The notes: generated from the letters alone by a model not told the origin. DNA of 64,000 nt from Croceibacterium_B sp963811255 (GCA_963811255.1 CAWEQI010000003.1:1-64000); one strand, 5' to 3'; numbered from the stretch's first letter, positions 45,272 to 53,630 are shown. Translations and numbers: made by a program.

Positions 45272-47572
45272 CTAGAATTCCTTGGTCAGGGTGAAGCGCG
45301 CCGCGCACGGTTCGAGCGGATGGACCTGGAAGTCGGCCACGCCGCCGGCCGGTTCGCCGGGTAGACGCGTGGTGTAGTAGTACTCGGCCGCGTAGTCGTG
45401 GGTGTTGAGCAGATTGGAGACGGTGGCGCCGAGCTTCCAGCCGTGCGGCAGCTCGTAGGCCAGGTCTAGGTTGAACTCGCTGTAGCCGTGGCTCTCGGGC
45501 AGCTTCTGGCCGTCGATCAGCGGATAGGGCCCGAGCCGGCGCCACTGCAGACCGCCCGACCACGGCCCGAGATGATTGACCAGCACGCCGAACGAGCCGG
45601 TGAACTTGGGCGCTTCGGCGATGAAGGGTTGGGCGAGGCCGTAAGCGGCGATATTGCTCGTCCGATAGCGGGCCTTGGCAAAGGCCAGATCGGAATTGAA
45701 CTCGAGCCAGCGAGTTGGCCGGTATTCGACTGAAAATTCGATCCCTTGCCGCCGGCTGGGCGCACCTGCGCTGTCCTGTCCGGTGTCGGCGTTGTACTTC
45801 AGCTCCGACTTGAAGTCCTGCTGGAACGCGGCGACCTGAATGTGAACCTTGGGAATGATATCGCTGCGCAGGCCGATTTCCTCGGCGGTGGTAGAGGCCA
45901 GCAGCGGCGTAGGGCCGCCGGCCAGCGGAATGCCTTCGCCGGGGATCGTGCCGAACACGCCACGTACGTCGTCCGAATGGAAGCCGCGGCCCCAGCTGAA
46001 GTACAGCTCGGTCTTGGCGAACGGGCCGATCACCAGGTTGGCCTTCGGCTGGAACAGCCACTGATCGCCGCTGCCGCCGGTGCCGGTCACGTCACTGTGA
46101 TCGGTGGCGTAATAATACTCCTCGCGCGCGCCGAGGATCGTGCGTAGCCAGTCGGTCCAGAACAGCGTCGTCTGGACGTAACCGCCGAGGTCGAGCAGCT
46201 TCGCGTGGTCGGCGTTGCAGTAGGTGTTCACCGTCGGATAGGTGGTGACGGAGCCGTCGGACTGCTCGAGCGTGCAGTAGTCGAGCACCGTGGTGCGATT
46301 CATGGTATGCTGGCGAGTGACGAAGACGCTGTCGTAGCGCGCCTGAAGGCCGACCCGGGTGTCGGTCGAGAGATTCATGAAGTCCGAATGGACGGTCAGG
46401 TTGGCGTCGCCGCCAAAGGTGTCGCGCTGCTCGGCCTGGGCTTCCTGGTCGCCGTTGACGGGATCGTCGAGATAATGGGTGAAGTCGTTCCACAGCGTCA
46501 TCGTCGCGCGGATGCCATAGAGGCTCACAGCCAGCTTGCCGTTCGAGCCGACCTGCTTGTCGAGGTGGCCTGAGAGGCTGTAGCGCAGCGATCGGCTGTG
46601 GTCGGTCGGGTCGGTCGTCCCGAAGCGGCTGATCAAACCGGAAGTGATCGTGCGCAACGGCTGATCGGTAATCAGCCCGCCGGCGCTCTGGTAATACATG
46701 CCCGTCAGGTTCCACCCGTCGGTGGCATCGCCCTTGCTGTAACGCACCGCGGCGTTGATCTTTTTGAAGTTCTGCCCCGGTTTCCATGGGCCGTCGTAAT
46801 GGCCGAGTTGGAGCGCGCCCATCAGCCGTTCGTCGCCGTCGAAGTGCGCGGTGCCGCCCATGAACAGCTCCTGGTAGCCGTCGGTGCCGACGGTGACGGA
46901 GATCTGGTTGGCGATCTCATTGGCGATACGCGCGTGCGACGAGGCGACCGAGCCGAAGTCGCCGATGTAGGCGTAATAAGGGCCTTTGGTGTAATCGATG
47001 CCGGAGACGATCTGCGGCATCAGGAAGGCGAGGTCGGAGTAACCCTGGCCGTGAGTGTTGGTCGGCCGGTTGACCGGCATATCGTCGACGAAGTTGGCGA
47101 AGTCGGTCCCGTGGTCGAGATTGAACCCGCGGATCAGGTACTGGTTGGCCTTGCCTTCGCCCGAATGGATGGTGACGACCAGGCCGGGGATGCTCTCGAA
47201 CAGCTGGCCGGGCCGGACGATCGGCCGCAGCTCGATTTCCGCTTGCGTGACATGGCCCTGGCTGGCGGTGGTCGCGGTGCCGAGTAGGTCGAGCCGCGAG
47301 GCGGTGACGACGATGTCGTTAGGGCCTGCGGTGCCGGTCGGCGCCTTGGCCTGAATGGCTTCCGCGTCCGGCGCGGGCGGCGTGCCGGCCGGGGCCGACG
47401 TTGGCGCCCCGCTGGAGCCCGGTGTTGGAGTGCCGGCCGTCGTCTGATCTGCTTTGGTCTGTGCGGTTGCGCTCTCCGCCGGCTGCGCAGCGGCCGTTTG
47501 CGCGAGGCAGATGGCGGCCAGAGCCGAGGCGGAAAGCAGCGCCTTGCGCGCCGAAGTGGCAATTTGGGACAA
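45272..47572 (-). CDS. TonB-dependent outer-membrane receptor
   Basis: Complete TonB receptor (about 766 aa). Signal peptide ARKALLSASALAAICLAQTAA, then an alanine/proline/threonine-rich spacer and the TonB box NDIVVTAS. Plug: PGQLFESIPGLVVTIHSGEG and YLIRGFNLDHGTDFANFVDD. The 22-strand barrel ends in Phe (RFTLTKEF). The most likely start is TTG at 47570-47572, 8 bp after GGAG; an in-frame GTG at 47602 is the alternative. Many such receptors bind siderophores, cobalamin or sugars; here there is no fixed clue, though it is next to a ZIP metal transporter on the same strand, which hints at metal uptake. Confidence 0.9.
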   Translation of the reverse strand: MSQIATSARKALLSASALAAICLAQTAAAQPAESATAQTKADQTTAGTPTPGSSGAPTSAPAGTPPAPDAEAIQAKAPTGTAGPNDIVVTASRLDLLGTATTASQGHVTQAEIELRPIVRPGQLFESIPGLVVTIHSGEGKANQYLIRGFNLDHGTDFANFVDDMPVNRPTNTHGQGYSDLAFLMPQIVSGIDYTKGPYYAYIGDFGSVASSHARIANEIANQISVTVGTDGYQELFMGGTAHFDGDERLMGALQLGHYDGPWKPGQNFKKINAAVRYSKGDATDGWNLTGMYYQSAGGLITDQPLRTITSGLISRFGTTDPTDHSRSLRYSLSGHLDKQVGSNGKLAVSLYGIRATMTLWNDFTHYLDDPVNGDQEAQAEQRDTFGGDANLTVHSDFMNLSTDTRVGLQARYDSVFVTRQHTMNRTTVLDYCTLEQSDGSVTTYPTVNTYCNADHAKLLDLGGYVQTTLFWTDWLRTILGAREEYYYATDHSDVTGTGGSGDQWLFQPKANLVIGPFAKTELYFSWGRGFHSDDVRGVFGTIPGEGIPLAGGPTPLLASTTAEEIGLRSDIIPKVHIQVAAFQQDFKSELKYNADTGQDSAGAPSRRQGIEFSVEYRPTRWLEFNSDLAFAKARYRTSNIAAYGLAQPFIAEAPKFTGSFGVLVNHLGPWSGGLQWRRLGPYPLIDGQKLPESHGYSEFNLDLAYELPHGWKLGATVSNLLNTHDYAAEYYYTTRLPGEPAGGVADFQVHPLEPCAARFTLTKEF

Positions 47573-47674
47573 AGTCAACGACTCCTGGGGGCGGGGCGGC
47601 ACCTAGGCACGGCGCCTTCACCGCGCACGTAAATTACCGTTACCGGGGATGTTACGGAGCGTTACATCGTCTCA

Positions 47675-48361
47675 TCAGCGCTTATCCGCGGGTCGCCTCG
47701 CCAAGCACCGTGAAGGCCAGGAAGCCGACGAAGAACATCGCGTGCCCCATGGGGTCTCCGGTTTCTCATGGGCTTCGACCAGCAGTTCCTCGGTGACGAG
47801 GAAAAGCAACGCCACCAAACCGAATGCATATGCCGCCGTTTGCGCCTCCGTGGGCAGAACTGTGACGGCTAATGAAGCGAAGACCCCAGCCGGCACCATC
47901 AACGAAATCGCGGCTGTTGCCGCGACGGGAACGAGCTTGCTTCGTTTGCCGCCGAACGCACCGGCAAGAGACAGGCCGAGGAACAGAAATTCGACGGCCA
48001 GAGCGATCGCCAGCAGCATGCCCTGGCGTTGCCCGGCCGCAAATCCGAGGCCGAGCACGATTTCGTCGATCAGGGCATCGACCGCGGAAGCCGCGCTGAG
48101 GCCGACCGGCCCCTCCGCACGACCGGCGAAATGGTCCAGCAACAGCATCGCGGCGATGCCAATTCCGCCTCCCGCGACGACCAGCCAAACGGAGCCGTTG
48201 TGAGTTGCGTCGGGCAGCAGTTCCCCCGCAGCGGCGTAAAATATCACACCGGCGGCGAAGTGCTGGATTGCGCCGACTACTTTATCGCTCGGTGGTCGAA
48301 TGGCAACGTATACGGCGCCCGCGGTCGCCGCCAGAACCGGGATGAGGGCGAAAAGCCACAT
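47675..48361 (-). CDS. ZIP-family metal transporter, frameshifted near its 3' end
   Basis: Inner-membrane divalent-metal transporter (228 aa as read). Marks are IQHFAAGVIFYAAAGELLP, VDALIDEIVLGLGFAAG and LLFLVTEELLVEAHEKPETP. After WGT the frame runs into RCSSSASWPSRC and stops at 47675. One frame over, the DNA reads MFFVGFLAFTVLGEATRG and stops at 47682, a normal final helix. Adding one base at about 47740-47743 (GGCACGCGATG to GGCACGGCGATG on the coding strand) restores it. So the last helix is lost, unless this is a sequencing error. It lies between the TonB receptor and a TetR regulator. Confidence 0.8.
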   Translation of the reverse strand: MWLFALIPVLAATAGAVYVAIRPPSDKVVGAIQHFAAGVIFYAAAGELLPDATHNGSVWLVVAGGGIGIAAMLLLDHFAGRAEGPVGLSAASAVDALIDEIVLGLGFAAGQRQGMLLAIALAVEFLFLGLSLAGAFGGKRSKLVPVAATAAISLMVPAGVFASLAVTVLPTEAQTAAYAFGLVALLFLVTEELLVEAHEKPETPWGTRCSSSASWPSRCLARRPADKR

Positions 48362-48404
48362 GCCGGCAGAACGGCCTTCGTCCGGTTCTTGGTTCCCGTG
48401 CTGC

Positions 48405-49031
48405 CTAATCGTTCGCCGGTTCGGGCACCTCTCGGTCGAGCGGCAGGCTGCCGCGGCGTTCGAGGTCGCCCAGCAGCGTGCGCACGGCCCAGCCCGTCGC
48501 ACGGGCGATCTGCCGTCCGTCGAGTCCCCAGTGATCGCGCATTTCGAGCCACGGCGTGGTGTGCAGCACCTGGAGCATGGCGGTGGCGAGCTTGCGGTCC
48601 GCGGGCGGAAGATTGCGCACCGTCTCGGCTAGGGCTGCGGTGTAGCGGCGTACGCGTCCGGCGTTCTGCGCCAGCCGCAGCTGCCGCCCCTGGGGCGTGG
48701 TCCTGAGCATCGTCGCGATCGGCGCGATGGCGTCGAAGCCGGAATAGATAGGCTCCAGCGTTTCGAGCAGCTCCTCGGCGCTGTTCGGGTACGCGACCCT
48801 GGGCCCGGCCAGCTCGCGCACTCGCATCAGCGCTCCGTCCATCAGCGCCGTCCGATCGGGGAAGTAGCGGTAGATCGTCCGGCGGCCGAGGCCCGCGCGC
48901 TCGGCCACGGCGTCGTGACTGAGATCGGCGGCGCCTTCGATCAGCAGCTCGATAAACCCATCGAGGATCCGTTCTCGGGCTTTCTTCTTGTTTCCGGTTC
49001 GGGTGGACGCGCTGGCGGCGGGCTCGGCCAT
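48405..49031 (-). CDS. TetR-family transcriptional regulator
   Basis: Repressor of 208 aa. The N-terminal helix-turn-helix reads ARERILDGFIELLIEGAADL, then SHDAVAERAGLGRRTIYRYF, the classic TetR DNA-binding segment. The C-terminal ligand domain is diverse and not assignable. It is divergent from the gene at 49128, and the 97-bp space between them contains a 39-bp near-perfect palindrome (49050-49088) overlapping a TTGACA box. It probably represses itself and the gene at 49128. Confidence 0.92.
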   Translation of the reverse strand: MAEPAASASTRTGNKKKARERILDGFIELLIEGAADLSHDAVAERAGLGRRTIYRYFPDRTALMDGALMRVRELAGPRVAYPNSAEELLETLEPIYSGFDAIAPIATMLRTTPQGRQLRLAQNAGRVRRYTAALAETVRNLPPADRKLATAMLQVLHTTPWLEMRDHWGLDGRQIARATGWAVRTLLGDLERRGSLPLDREVPEPAND

Positions 49032-49049
49032 AGCGGCGGCCTACGCGCC

Positions 49050-49088
49050 GGCACAAAAAGTGTCAACAGTGTTGACACAATTTGTGCC
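49050..49088. promoter_or_regulatory. Large palindromic operator, probable TetR site
   Basis: GGCACAAAAAGTGTCAACA, centre G, TGTTGACACAATTTGTGCC: two 19-bp arms with two mismatched pairs (AA/TT). The inner TGTCAACA-G-TGTTGACA is perfect. TTGACA at 49072-49077 could be the -35 box for the 49128 gene, with TTTAAA or TTAAAC near 49093-49099 as a weak -10, so bound repressor would cover the promoter. Confidence 0.75.
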
Positions 49089-49127
49089 ATTTTTTAAACC
49101 GAGTCGCATCAGGAATGGAGACGTGAA

Positions 49128-49583
49128 ATGCTGTTCCACATGTCCATCGCCGCCGACGATCCGCAGCACGTGGCCTCGGTGATTGCCGAACTCTGGGAGG
49201 GCAAGGTGATGCCGTTCCCGCCGGTGTCCGATAACGGTTGGATGGTGCTCGCCGGCGACGAGCGCGGCAGCGCGCTCGAGGTCTATCCGCAAGGCACCGT
49301 GCTGCGCGAAAGCGAAGGCGACGTCGATGCCCACGGCGAGCCTTCGGGCACCGACCGCTTCACCGCCACCCACGGTGCGATCGCCACCAACCTCGCTCAG
49401 GATGCCGTGCTGGCGATTGCCGGGCGCGAGGGCTTGCCGGCCAAGTACCGCAAGCGCGGCGGACAGTTCGGCGTGATCGAGCTGTGGATCGAAGGCCGCC
49501 AGATGATGGAAGTGCTTACGCCCGAGATGCAGCAGGAGTATCTTGCGACGATGACGCGAATGCCCGTCCTCGAGCGCGTGTGA
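49128..49583 (+). CDS. Conserved protein of unknown function under TetR control
   Basis: Soluble protein of 151 aa. The pattern MLFHMSIAADDPQHVASVIA, then GKVMPFPPVSDNGWMVLAGD and GSALEVYPQGTVLRE suggests a VOC-like or ferredoxin-like alpha-beta fold, but I recognise no family with certainty. No cofactor motif or membrane segment. AGGAATGGAG precedes the ATG by 7 bp. The stop overlaps the GTG start of the GNAT gene. The palindrome upstream suggests it is the TetR target, so a role in responding to a small toxic molecule is possible but unproven. Confidence 0.65.
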   Translation: MLFHMSIAADDPQHVASVIAELWEGKVMPFPPVSDNGWMVLAGDERGSALEVYPQGTVLRESEGDVDAHGEPSGTDRFTATHGAIATNLAQDAVLAIAGREGLPAKYRKRGGQFGVIELWIEGRQMMEVLTPEMQQEYLATMTRMPVLERV

Positions 49584-50008
49584 ACCAACCGGCGATCCGC
49601 CCGGCCGAACCGCGCGACAGCGCCGCGCTCGTCCGGCTGATCGGCCAGCTCGAATACCAGGTCACGGCGGACGAAGTCGCCGAACGCCTGGCGGTGATGC
49701 AGGGGGAGGGACGGGTGGTGCTCGTCGCCGAGCTGGAGAGTCGGGTGGTCGGCTGCCTTAGCACCTCGGTGATGCGCGTCCTGCACCGCCCGGCGCCGGT
49801 CGGGCGGATTTCGATGATGGTGGTCGACGAAGTCCTGCGCAACCGCGGCATCGGCGCGGCGCTGGTGCAAGCGGCGGAACGCGAGCTGGCCGTGCGGGGC
49901 TGCTACATGGTCGAAGTCACCAGCCAAGCGCGCCGCACAGAGGCGCACCGCTTCTATGAAAAGCTGGGGTACGAGCGCACCGGCGTTCGGCTGGCGCGCG
50001 AGCTTTAG
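49580..50008 (+). CDS. GNAT-family N-acetyltransferase
   Basis: Acetyl-CoA-dependent acetyltransferase of 142 aa. IRPAEPRDSAALVRLIGQLE is the GNAT beginning; VGRISMMVVDEVLRNRGIGA has the beta-4/acetyl-CoA pyrophosphate loop (R-N-R-G-I-G-A); AHRFYEKLGYERTGVR is the standard ending. The start is GTG at 49580, overlapping the previous stop as GTGA, so the pair is co-translated. The acceptor substrate is unknown. Confidence 0.85.
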   Translation: MNQPAIRPAEPRDSAALVRLIGQLEYQVTADEVAERLAVMQGEGRVVLVAELESRVVGCLSTSVMRVLHRPAPVGRISMMVVDEVLRNRGIGAALVQAAERELAVRGCYMVEVTSQARRTEAHRFYEKLGYERTGVRLAREL

Positions 50009-50370
50009 GCCGCGGCCTTGTCCTTGCCGAGCAGCCCCCACAGGATGAAAGCCGCCGAGAGTCCGACCGCAGCTCCCGTGACGAAGCTCACCACGCTACC
50101 GCCGGTCCCGGACAGATGGAGCCACGCCGTGGCGACGATCGCCGCACCGGGGAGCAGCACCAGCCAGCCGGGCTTGCCCATGTCTTGCAGCCGCCGGGCG
50201 TGCAGCACCAACCCGGGATAGGCGAGCATAAGCAGCGCGAATTGGCCGGTGCGGCCGGGAACCAGCCAATAATAGAACGCCACGACCGCCAGCAGCACGA
50301 CCAGCGCCGGAACATACTGCGGCTTTGCCGTTGCGCCGGCGGGGTTCACGTAGAGAGCCTCGAAGTTCAT
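50005..50370 (-). CDS. DUF805 membrane protein
   Basis: Small inner-membrane protein of 121 aa with four hydrophobic segments. The DUF805 mark is HARRLQDMGKPGWLVLL, the usual R-R-L-x-D-x-G-x-x-G-W loop. Function of the family is unknown. It is convergent with the GNAT gene (4-bp overlap of coding ends) and 10 bp downstream of the DoxX pair, so it may be their third gene. Confidence 0.82.
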   Translation of the reverse strand: MNFEALYVNPAGATAKPQYVPALVVLLAVVAFYYWLVPGRTGQFALLMLAYPGLVLHARRLQDMGKPGWLVLLPGAAIVATAWLHLSGTGGSVVSFVTGAAVGLSAAFILWGLLGKDKAAA

Positions 50371-50380
50371 GTCGCCCTCC

Positions 50381-50788
50381 TCAGTTTTCGCCGTACGACA
50401 GCGAATGGCGCTGCAGCACGCCCTTGTAGTAATCGAGATAAGCGAACATCAACAACGCGTTGAGCGCCACCGCCAGCAGCGCCAGCGCCGCCCAGAGCGG
50501 CTGGTGCTCGAGGATCACCGCCCAAAACGTCGCGCCGACGGAGACCGGCATCACCGCGCACAGCGCGAACGGCGTAAGCGCGCCGGCGAGGATCAGAGCG
50601 CCGGCGATAACCTGAATGCCGTAGGTCACGTCGATCAGGTGGCTATCGTTGAGCGCTTTCATCAGCTCGATGGCGAGCGGCTGGGTGCCGGCCGGCTCGG
50701 GCCACAGCGGCACGAAGAAGTGATTGAGCCCGCTGGCCAGCATCCACACGCCGAACGCCAGGCGGGCAACGAGGAGAAAGGTCTTCAT
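50381..50788 (-). CDS. DoxX-like membrane protein, second of a tandem pair
   Basis: Membrane protein of 135 aa with four helices: LVARLAFGVWMLASGLNHFF, VTYGIQVIAGALILAGALTP, FALCAVMPVSVGATFWAVIL, ALALLAVALNALLMFAYLDY. The SGLNHF motif after helix 1 and AGALTP after helix 2 place it in the DoxX-like superfamily (quinol-oxidase-associated or surfactant-like proteins). Its ATG overlaps the stop of the upstream paralogue (ATGA). The two are similar throughout and arose by tandem duplication. Confidence 0.8.
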   Translation of the reverse strand: MKTFLLVARLAFGVWMLASGLNHFFVPLWPEPAGTQPLAIELMKALNDSHLIDVTYGIQVIAGALILAGALTPFALCAVMPVSVGATFWAVILEHQPLWAALALLAVALNALLMFAYLDYYKGVLQRHSLSYGEN

Positions 50789-51231
50789 GCCTCGGCTCCC
50801 GCCTGCGGCGCCAGCGGAACCACGGCGCCGAAGCTGCGCGGCACCGAGCGCATGGCGAACATCGGGCGGTAGTATTCGAAGTGTGCCAGGCACAGGAACA
50901 GGTTGCTCAGCAGCACCGCCCAGCCGTAGATCGCCGAGGCGGAGCCCCAGCCCTGCAGCGGCACGTCCCAGAACCACACGCAGAACGACACCGGCAGGCA
51001 TACGACCAGCGCCAGCGGAGTGAAGAACCCGAACAGCACGCACAGGCCGGCGAGTAGCTCGATGGCCTTGGTGATGTCGAACATATGGCTGTCGAGCAGC
51101 GCGGTGATCAGCTCGGTGCTGAGCGGCTGGTTGCCCATCGGCTGCGGGAACAGATACACGAAATGGTTGAGCCCGGCCGGGATCATCCAGGCGGCGAACA
51201 CCAGGCGCACGAACCACGTGGCGTACTTCAT
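50785..51231 (-). CDS. DoxX-like membrane protein, first of a tandem pair
   Basis: Paralogue of the next gene, 148 aa with four helices. Parallel motifs are AAWMIPAGLNHFVYLFPQP, ITKAIELLAGLCVLFGFFTP and LVVCLPVSFCVWFWDVPL. GGGGGAGAGGG precedes the ATG. A pair of coupled paralogues suggests a heterodimer in the inner membrane. No partner oxidase or thiosulfate gene is adjacent, so a DoxX-like redox role is only a family inference. Confidence 0.8.
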   Translation of the reverse strand: MKYATWFVRLVFAAWMIPAGLNHFVYLFPQPMGNQPLSTELITALLDSHMFDITKAIELLAGLCVLFGFFTPLALVVCLPVSFCVWFWDVPLQGWGSASAIYGWAVLLSNLFLCLAHFEYYRPMFAMRSVPRSFGAVVPLAPQAGAEA

Positions 51232-51386
51232 AGAGCCCTCTCCCCCACGGATCTGCTCTAAACCCGGCTCAGCTTAGACCTCGCGCGCCGATTGTAAATG
51301 GCGTCGTTCGCTCGCCGACAGAAAGGCAGGGTCCGCCCAAAGGCATCCTGCTCGAGACTTCCAAAGGGCCGAAGCAAGGGCTGGAG

Positions 51387-51614
51387 CTACGGGCTCACCG
51401 GCTGGGGGGCCTCGCCGTTGGAGGTCGCCACGAGGACGGTCAGCGCGATCGCGAAGCCGGCCAGGACCACCCATGCAAGCGCCGGTGCTCCGGCGAGTTG
51501 TTCGCTGCTCGTCGTCGGCGATGCGCTGCGTGACGGTGCCGCCTGCGCGCCGACGGGAGCTGCCACGAGGCCCAGGGCCGCGATCGAAGCGAGCATGGTC
51601 TTCAAGATGGGCAT
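51387..51614 (-). CDS. Small exported membrane protein
   Basis: Protein of 75 aa: signal peptide (LKTMLASIAALGLVAAPVGA, then QAA), a serine/threonine-rich stretch and one C-terminal helix (PALAWVVLAGFAIALTVLVA). AGGGAG is 7 bp before the ATG at 51614. It looks like a real short gene because it combines a ribosome-binding site, signal peptide and anchor, but no family is recognised. It is alone between the DoxX pair and DUF924. Confidence 0.6.
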   Translation of the reverse strand: MPILKTMLASIAALGLVAAPVGAQAAPSRSASPTTSSEQLAGAPALAWVVLAGFAIALTVLVATSNGEAPQPVSP

Positions 51615-51696
51615 CAAAATCTCCCTGCCAATTCACCCGCCCATAAGCAGCCAACCGTCCTCCGCGGCGATAGTTCCGCAATTGAACCACCGAGGA

Positions 51697-52251
51697 CTAC
51701 CACGTGTAGCCCGCTGCGACCGCGCTCATCTCGGCCGTTGTGCTGGTGCGTCCGAGCACGGCATTGCGGTGCGGAAAGCGGCCGAAGCGGGCGACCATAC
51801 GGCAATGGCTGCGCGCAAAGGGCAGACCGTAGCGCGTCCCCAGCCGAGTGAAGTAGCGAACGCTGCGAAGCTGGTCGGCGATCGCCTCGCTGTGCATCAG
51901 CGGCATGGCGATGAACTGGCGCTCCGCCTTGCGCAGGCCCCGGTCCCAGCCGCGGGCGATGATGCCGCGGGCGATCGCCCGCGCCAGCCGGTCGGTGGCG
52001 AAGGCTTGCGGATGGCCGCGGTGGATGTTGCGCGGCACCTGATCGAACAGCAGCACCGCCGCCCGCGCGGTTTGCGGATCGCTCAGGAACTCGCTCGTCG
52101 GCCGGGTGCGCAGCATCGTCCAGTCGCGTCCGAAGCGCCGGCGCAGCTCGTCGTCGACGGCGGCCGGCGGGCCGAACCAGTCGCGCGGTCGCAGATCGTG
52201 AAACCAGAAATGAAGCAGTTCCGCCGCCCAGCGGCGCGGGGCGGCCGCCAA
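51697..52251 (-). CDS. DUF924 protein
   Basis: Cytoplasmic helical protein of 184 aa, TPR-like in fold. Family marks are AAELLHFWFHDLRPRDWFG at the start, LLFDQVPRNIHRGHPQAFAT in the middle and ARFGRFPHRNAVLGR near the end. The start is TTG at 52251 (LAAAPRRW), with AAGG 8 bp upstream; no suitable ATG exists. It begins 4 bp after the gene at 52256, forming an operon. Function of DUF924 is unknown. Confidence 0.85.
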   Translation of the reverse strand: MAAAPRRWAAELLHFWFHDLRPRDWFGPPAAVDDELRRRFGRDWTMLRTRPTSEFLSDPQTARAAVLLFDQVPRNIHRGHPQAFATDRLARAIARGIIARGWDRGLRKAERQFIAMPLMHSEAIADQLRSVRYFTRLGTRYGLPFARSHCRMVARFGRFPHRNAVLGRTSTTAEMSAVAAGYTW

Positions 52252-52255
52252 GACG

Positions 52256-52654
52256 TCAGCCTTGCTTGGTGTAGGGCACGAAATCCTTCAGGAACACGAC
52301 GCCCGTCGGAAATCCGTCCATCCGATCGATGGTCCGCATCGGCTCCTGCACGCACAGCCGGGTGGGGCTGAAGCGGTCCATCACCAGGGCATCGTTGCGC
52401 TTGAGCATGTGCGGATCGGTCGGCCGTGCGACGTAAATCGTCTTCCCCGCGTCGTAGACCACGGCGACCTCGTCGATCGTCTGCAGCTTGTTGTCGTCCA
52501 TCGTGCTGATGCAGCTGACCGGGGCGCCGGCTGTGCGCCCTTCGAGCATTTTGGCGAGCCGCGCTTCGCCCCGCTCGGAGGTGGACGAGGCGGACACGGC
52601 GGTCCCGGTGAAAGCCAGCGCGGCGCCGGCGAGGACCAAGGCGAGAGTTCTCAT
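52256..52654 (-). CDS. Small exported protein of unknown function
   Basis: Exported protein of 132 aa with signal peptide MRTLALVLAGAALAFTGTAV, cleavage near SAS-S. The mature part has two cysteines (PVSCISTMD; PTRLCVQEP) that may pair in the periplasm. GRTAGAPVSCIS and DRFSPTRLCVQEPM resemble a conserved sphingomonad hypothetical. AGGAGGAA is 6 bp before the ATG, one of the best ribosome-binding sites in the window. DUF924 follows 4 bp downstream. Confidence 0.68.
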   Translation of the reverse strand: MRTLALVLAGAALAFTGTAVSASSTSERGEARLAKMLEGRTAGAPVSCISTMDDNKLQTIDEVAVVYDAGKTIYVARPTDPHMLKRNDALVMDRFSPTRLCVQEPMRTIDRMDGFPTGVVFLKDFVPYTKQG

Positions 52655-52725
52655 TGACCGTTCCTCCTGCCGGCAGTGTGCGCCACGATTAATGAACCGG
52701 GACTGACCTGCCGCGGCGAAGCGGC

Positions 52726-53001
52726 TCAAGCCACGCTGGCGTCGCCCGGCTCGGGCAGGTCGCCCGGCTCGACCTCGTGAATCCCGTGCTCGGCCGCGCC
52801 GCCCTTGAGCACGAAACGGCGGTCGCAATAGCCGCAATCGACGTAGCCCTTCTCGTCGATCTCCATGTACACTCGCGGGTGGCCGAGCGCCGCCGGGCGA
52901 TAATTCTCGCCGCCGCGGATATCCCCGGCGCCGTCACACCACACGCGGCGGGTGTCCACTAGGGTGATTTCGGGCGTGAAGCGGTCGGGGCCGGACGTCA
53001 T
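52726..53001 (-). CDS. Zinc-finger (zf-CHCC) protein, NDUFS6-like
   Basis: Small protein of 91 aa. VWCDGAG, then GHPRVYMEIDEKGYVDCGYC and DRRFVL carry the C...H...C-x2-C zinc ligands (C22, H41 region, C56, C59) of the family related to the complex I accessory subunit NDUFS6. In alphaproteobacteria such proteins are thought to help complex I or remain uncharacterised. It is slightly longer than family average, with an acidic C-terminal tail. Confidence 0.82.
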   Translation of the reverse strand: MTSGPDRFTPEITLVDTRRVWCDGAGDIRGGENYRPAALGHPRVYMEIDEKGYVDCGYCDRRFVLKGGAAEHGIHEVEPGDLPEPGDASVA

Positions 53002-53048
53002 GGCTCGCCGTTATCGCGGCGTGGCCCCGGGCGCAACATCGCGGTGTT

Positions 53049-53630
53049 TCAATTGAACTGGATCTGGATGTTCAGCGTGCCGTTGTACACGCCGGGCGCC
53101 TGCGTGGCGGCCACATGCAAAGTCCCGCCGATCCAGAAGTTGGCGTTGCCGCTCGGATCGGTAATCTGGTAGTTGCCGAAGTCCCAACCGCCTCCGCCGC
53201 CGGTCGCGGTCATTCCCGTCTGGCCGATGGTCATGGTGTCCATCGTCATCGTCGCGCCGCCGGGGCCGGTGAGTGTCACGACTCCCGAATTACCGCTGTC
53301 GCGGATGCGCACGTGCTGATTGCGGATGCCCCTGATGGTGAAAGCCGCGGACTGGCACGCGCCGCTGTGGATCAGGCCGGCCGAGGCGGTGCAGGTAGGC
53401 GTCGAAGCCGCTGTCATGACCACCGTGCCGCCGGTCGCCGCCACGCCGACCGAGCCAAAGTCCATGTCGGCCGTTTTGACGATCGAGCCGGGCGTCACGA
53501 TCACCGCTTGGGCATTGGCCGTTGCGGTTCTGCTTTGCGCGAAGGCTTGGTGAGGGAGGGCGAGCGCTGCGAGCGCCGCGCAAGCGGCGGCGAGCAGTCG
53601 GCGCGCTCCGCCCCATCGAGGGCGCAGCAT
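53049..53630 (-). CDS. DUF4402 secreted protein
   Basis: Exported protein of about 193 aa: signal RRLLAAACAALAALALPHQ, AFAQ, then a beta-rich domain with TATANAQAVIVTPGSIVKTA and DMDFGSV near the start and APGVYNGTLNIQIQFN at the end, the DUF4402 pattern. Related proteins resemble pilus-like or surface beta-sandwiches. ATG 53630 is used; ATG 53651 is also in frame. No pilus assembly genes are adjacent. Divergent from the ABC ATPase. Confidence 0.75.
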   Translation of the reverse strand: MLRPRWGGARRLLAAACAALAALALPHQAFAQSRTATANAQAVIVTPGSIVKTADMDFGSVGVAATGGTVVMTAASTPTCTASAGLIHSGACQSAAFTIRGIRNQHVRIRDSGNSGVVTLTGPGGATMTMDTMTIGQTGMTATGGGGGWDFGNYQITDPSGNANFWIGGTLHVAATQAPGVYNGTLNIQIQFN

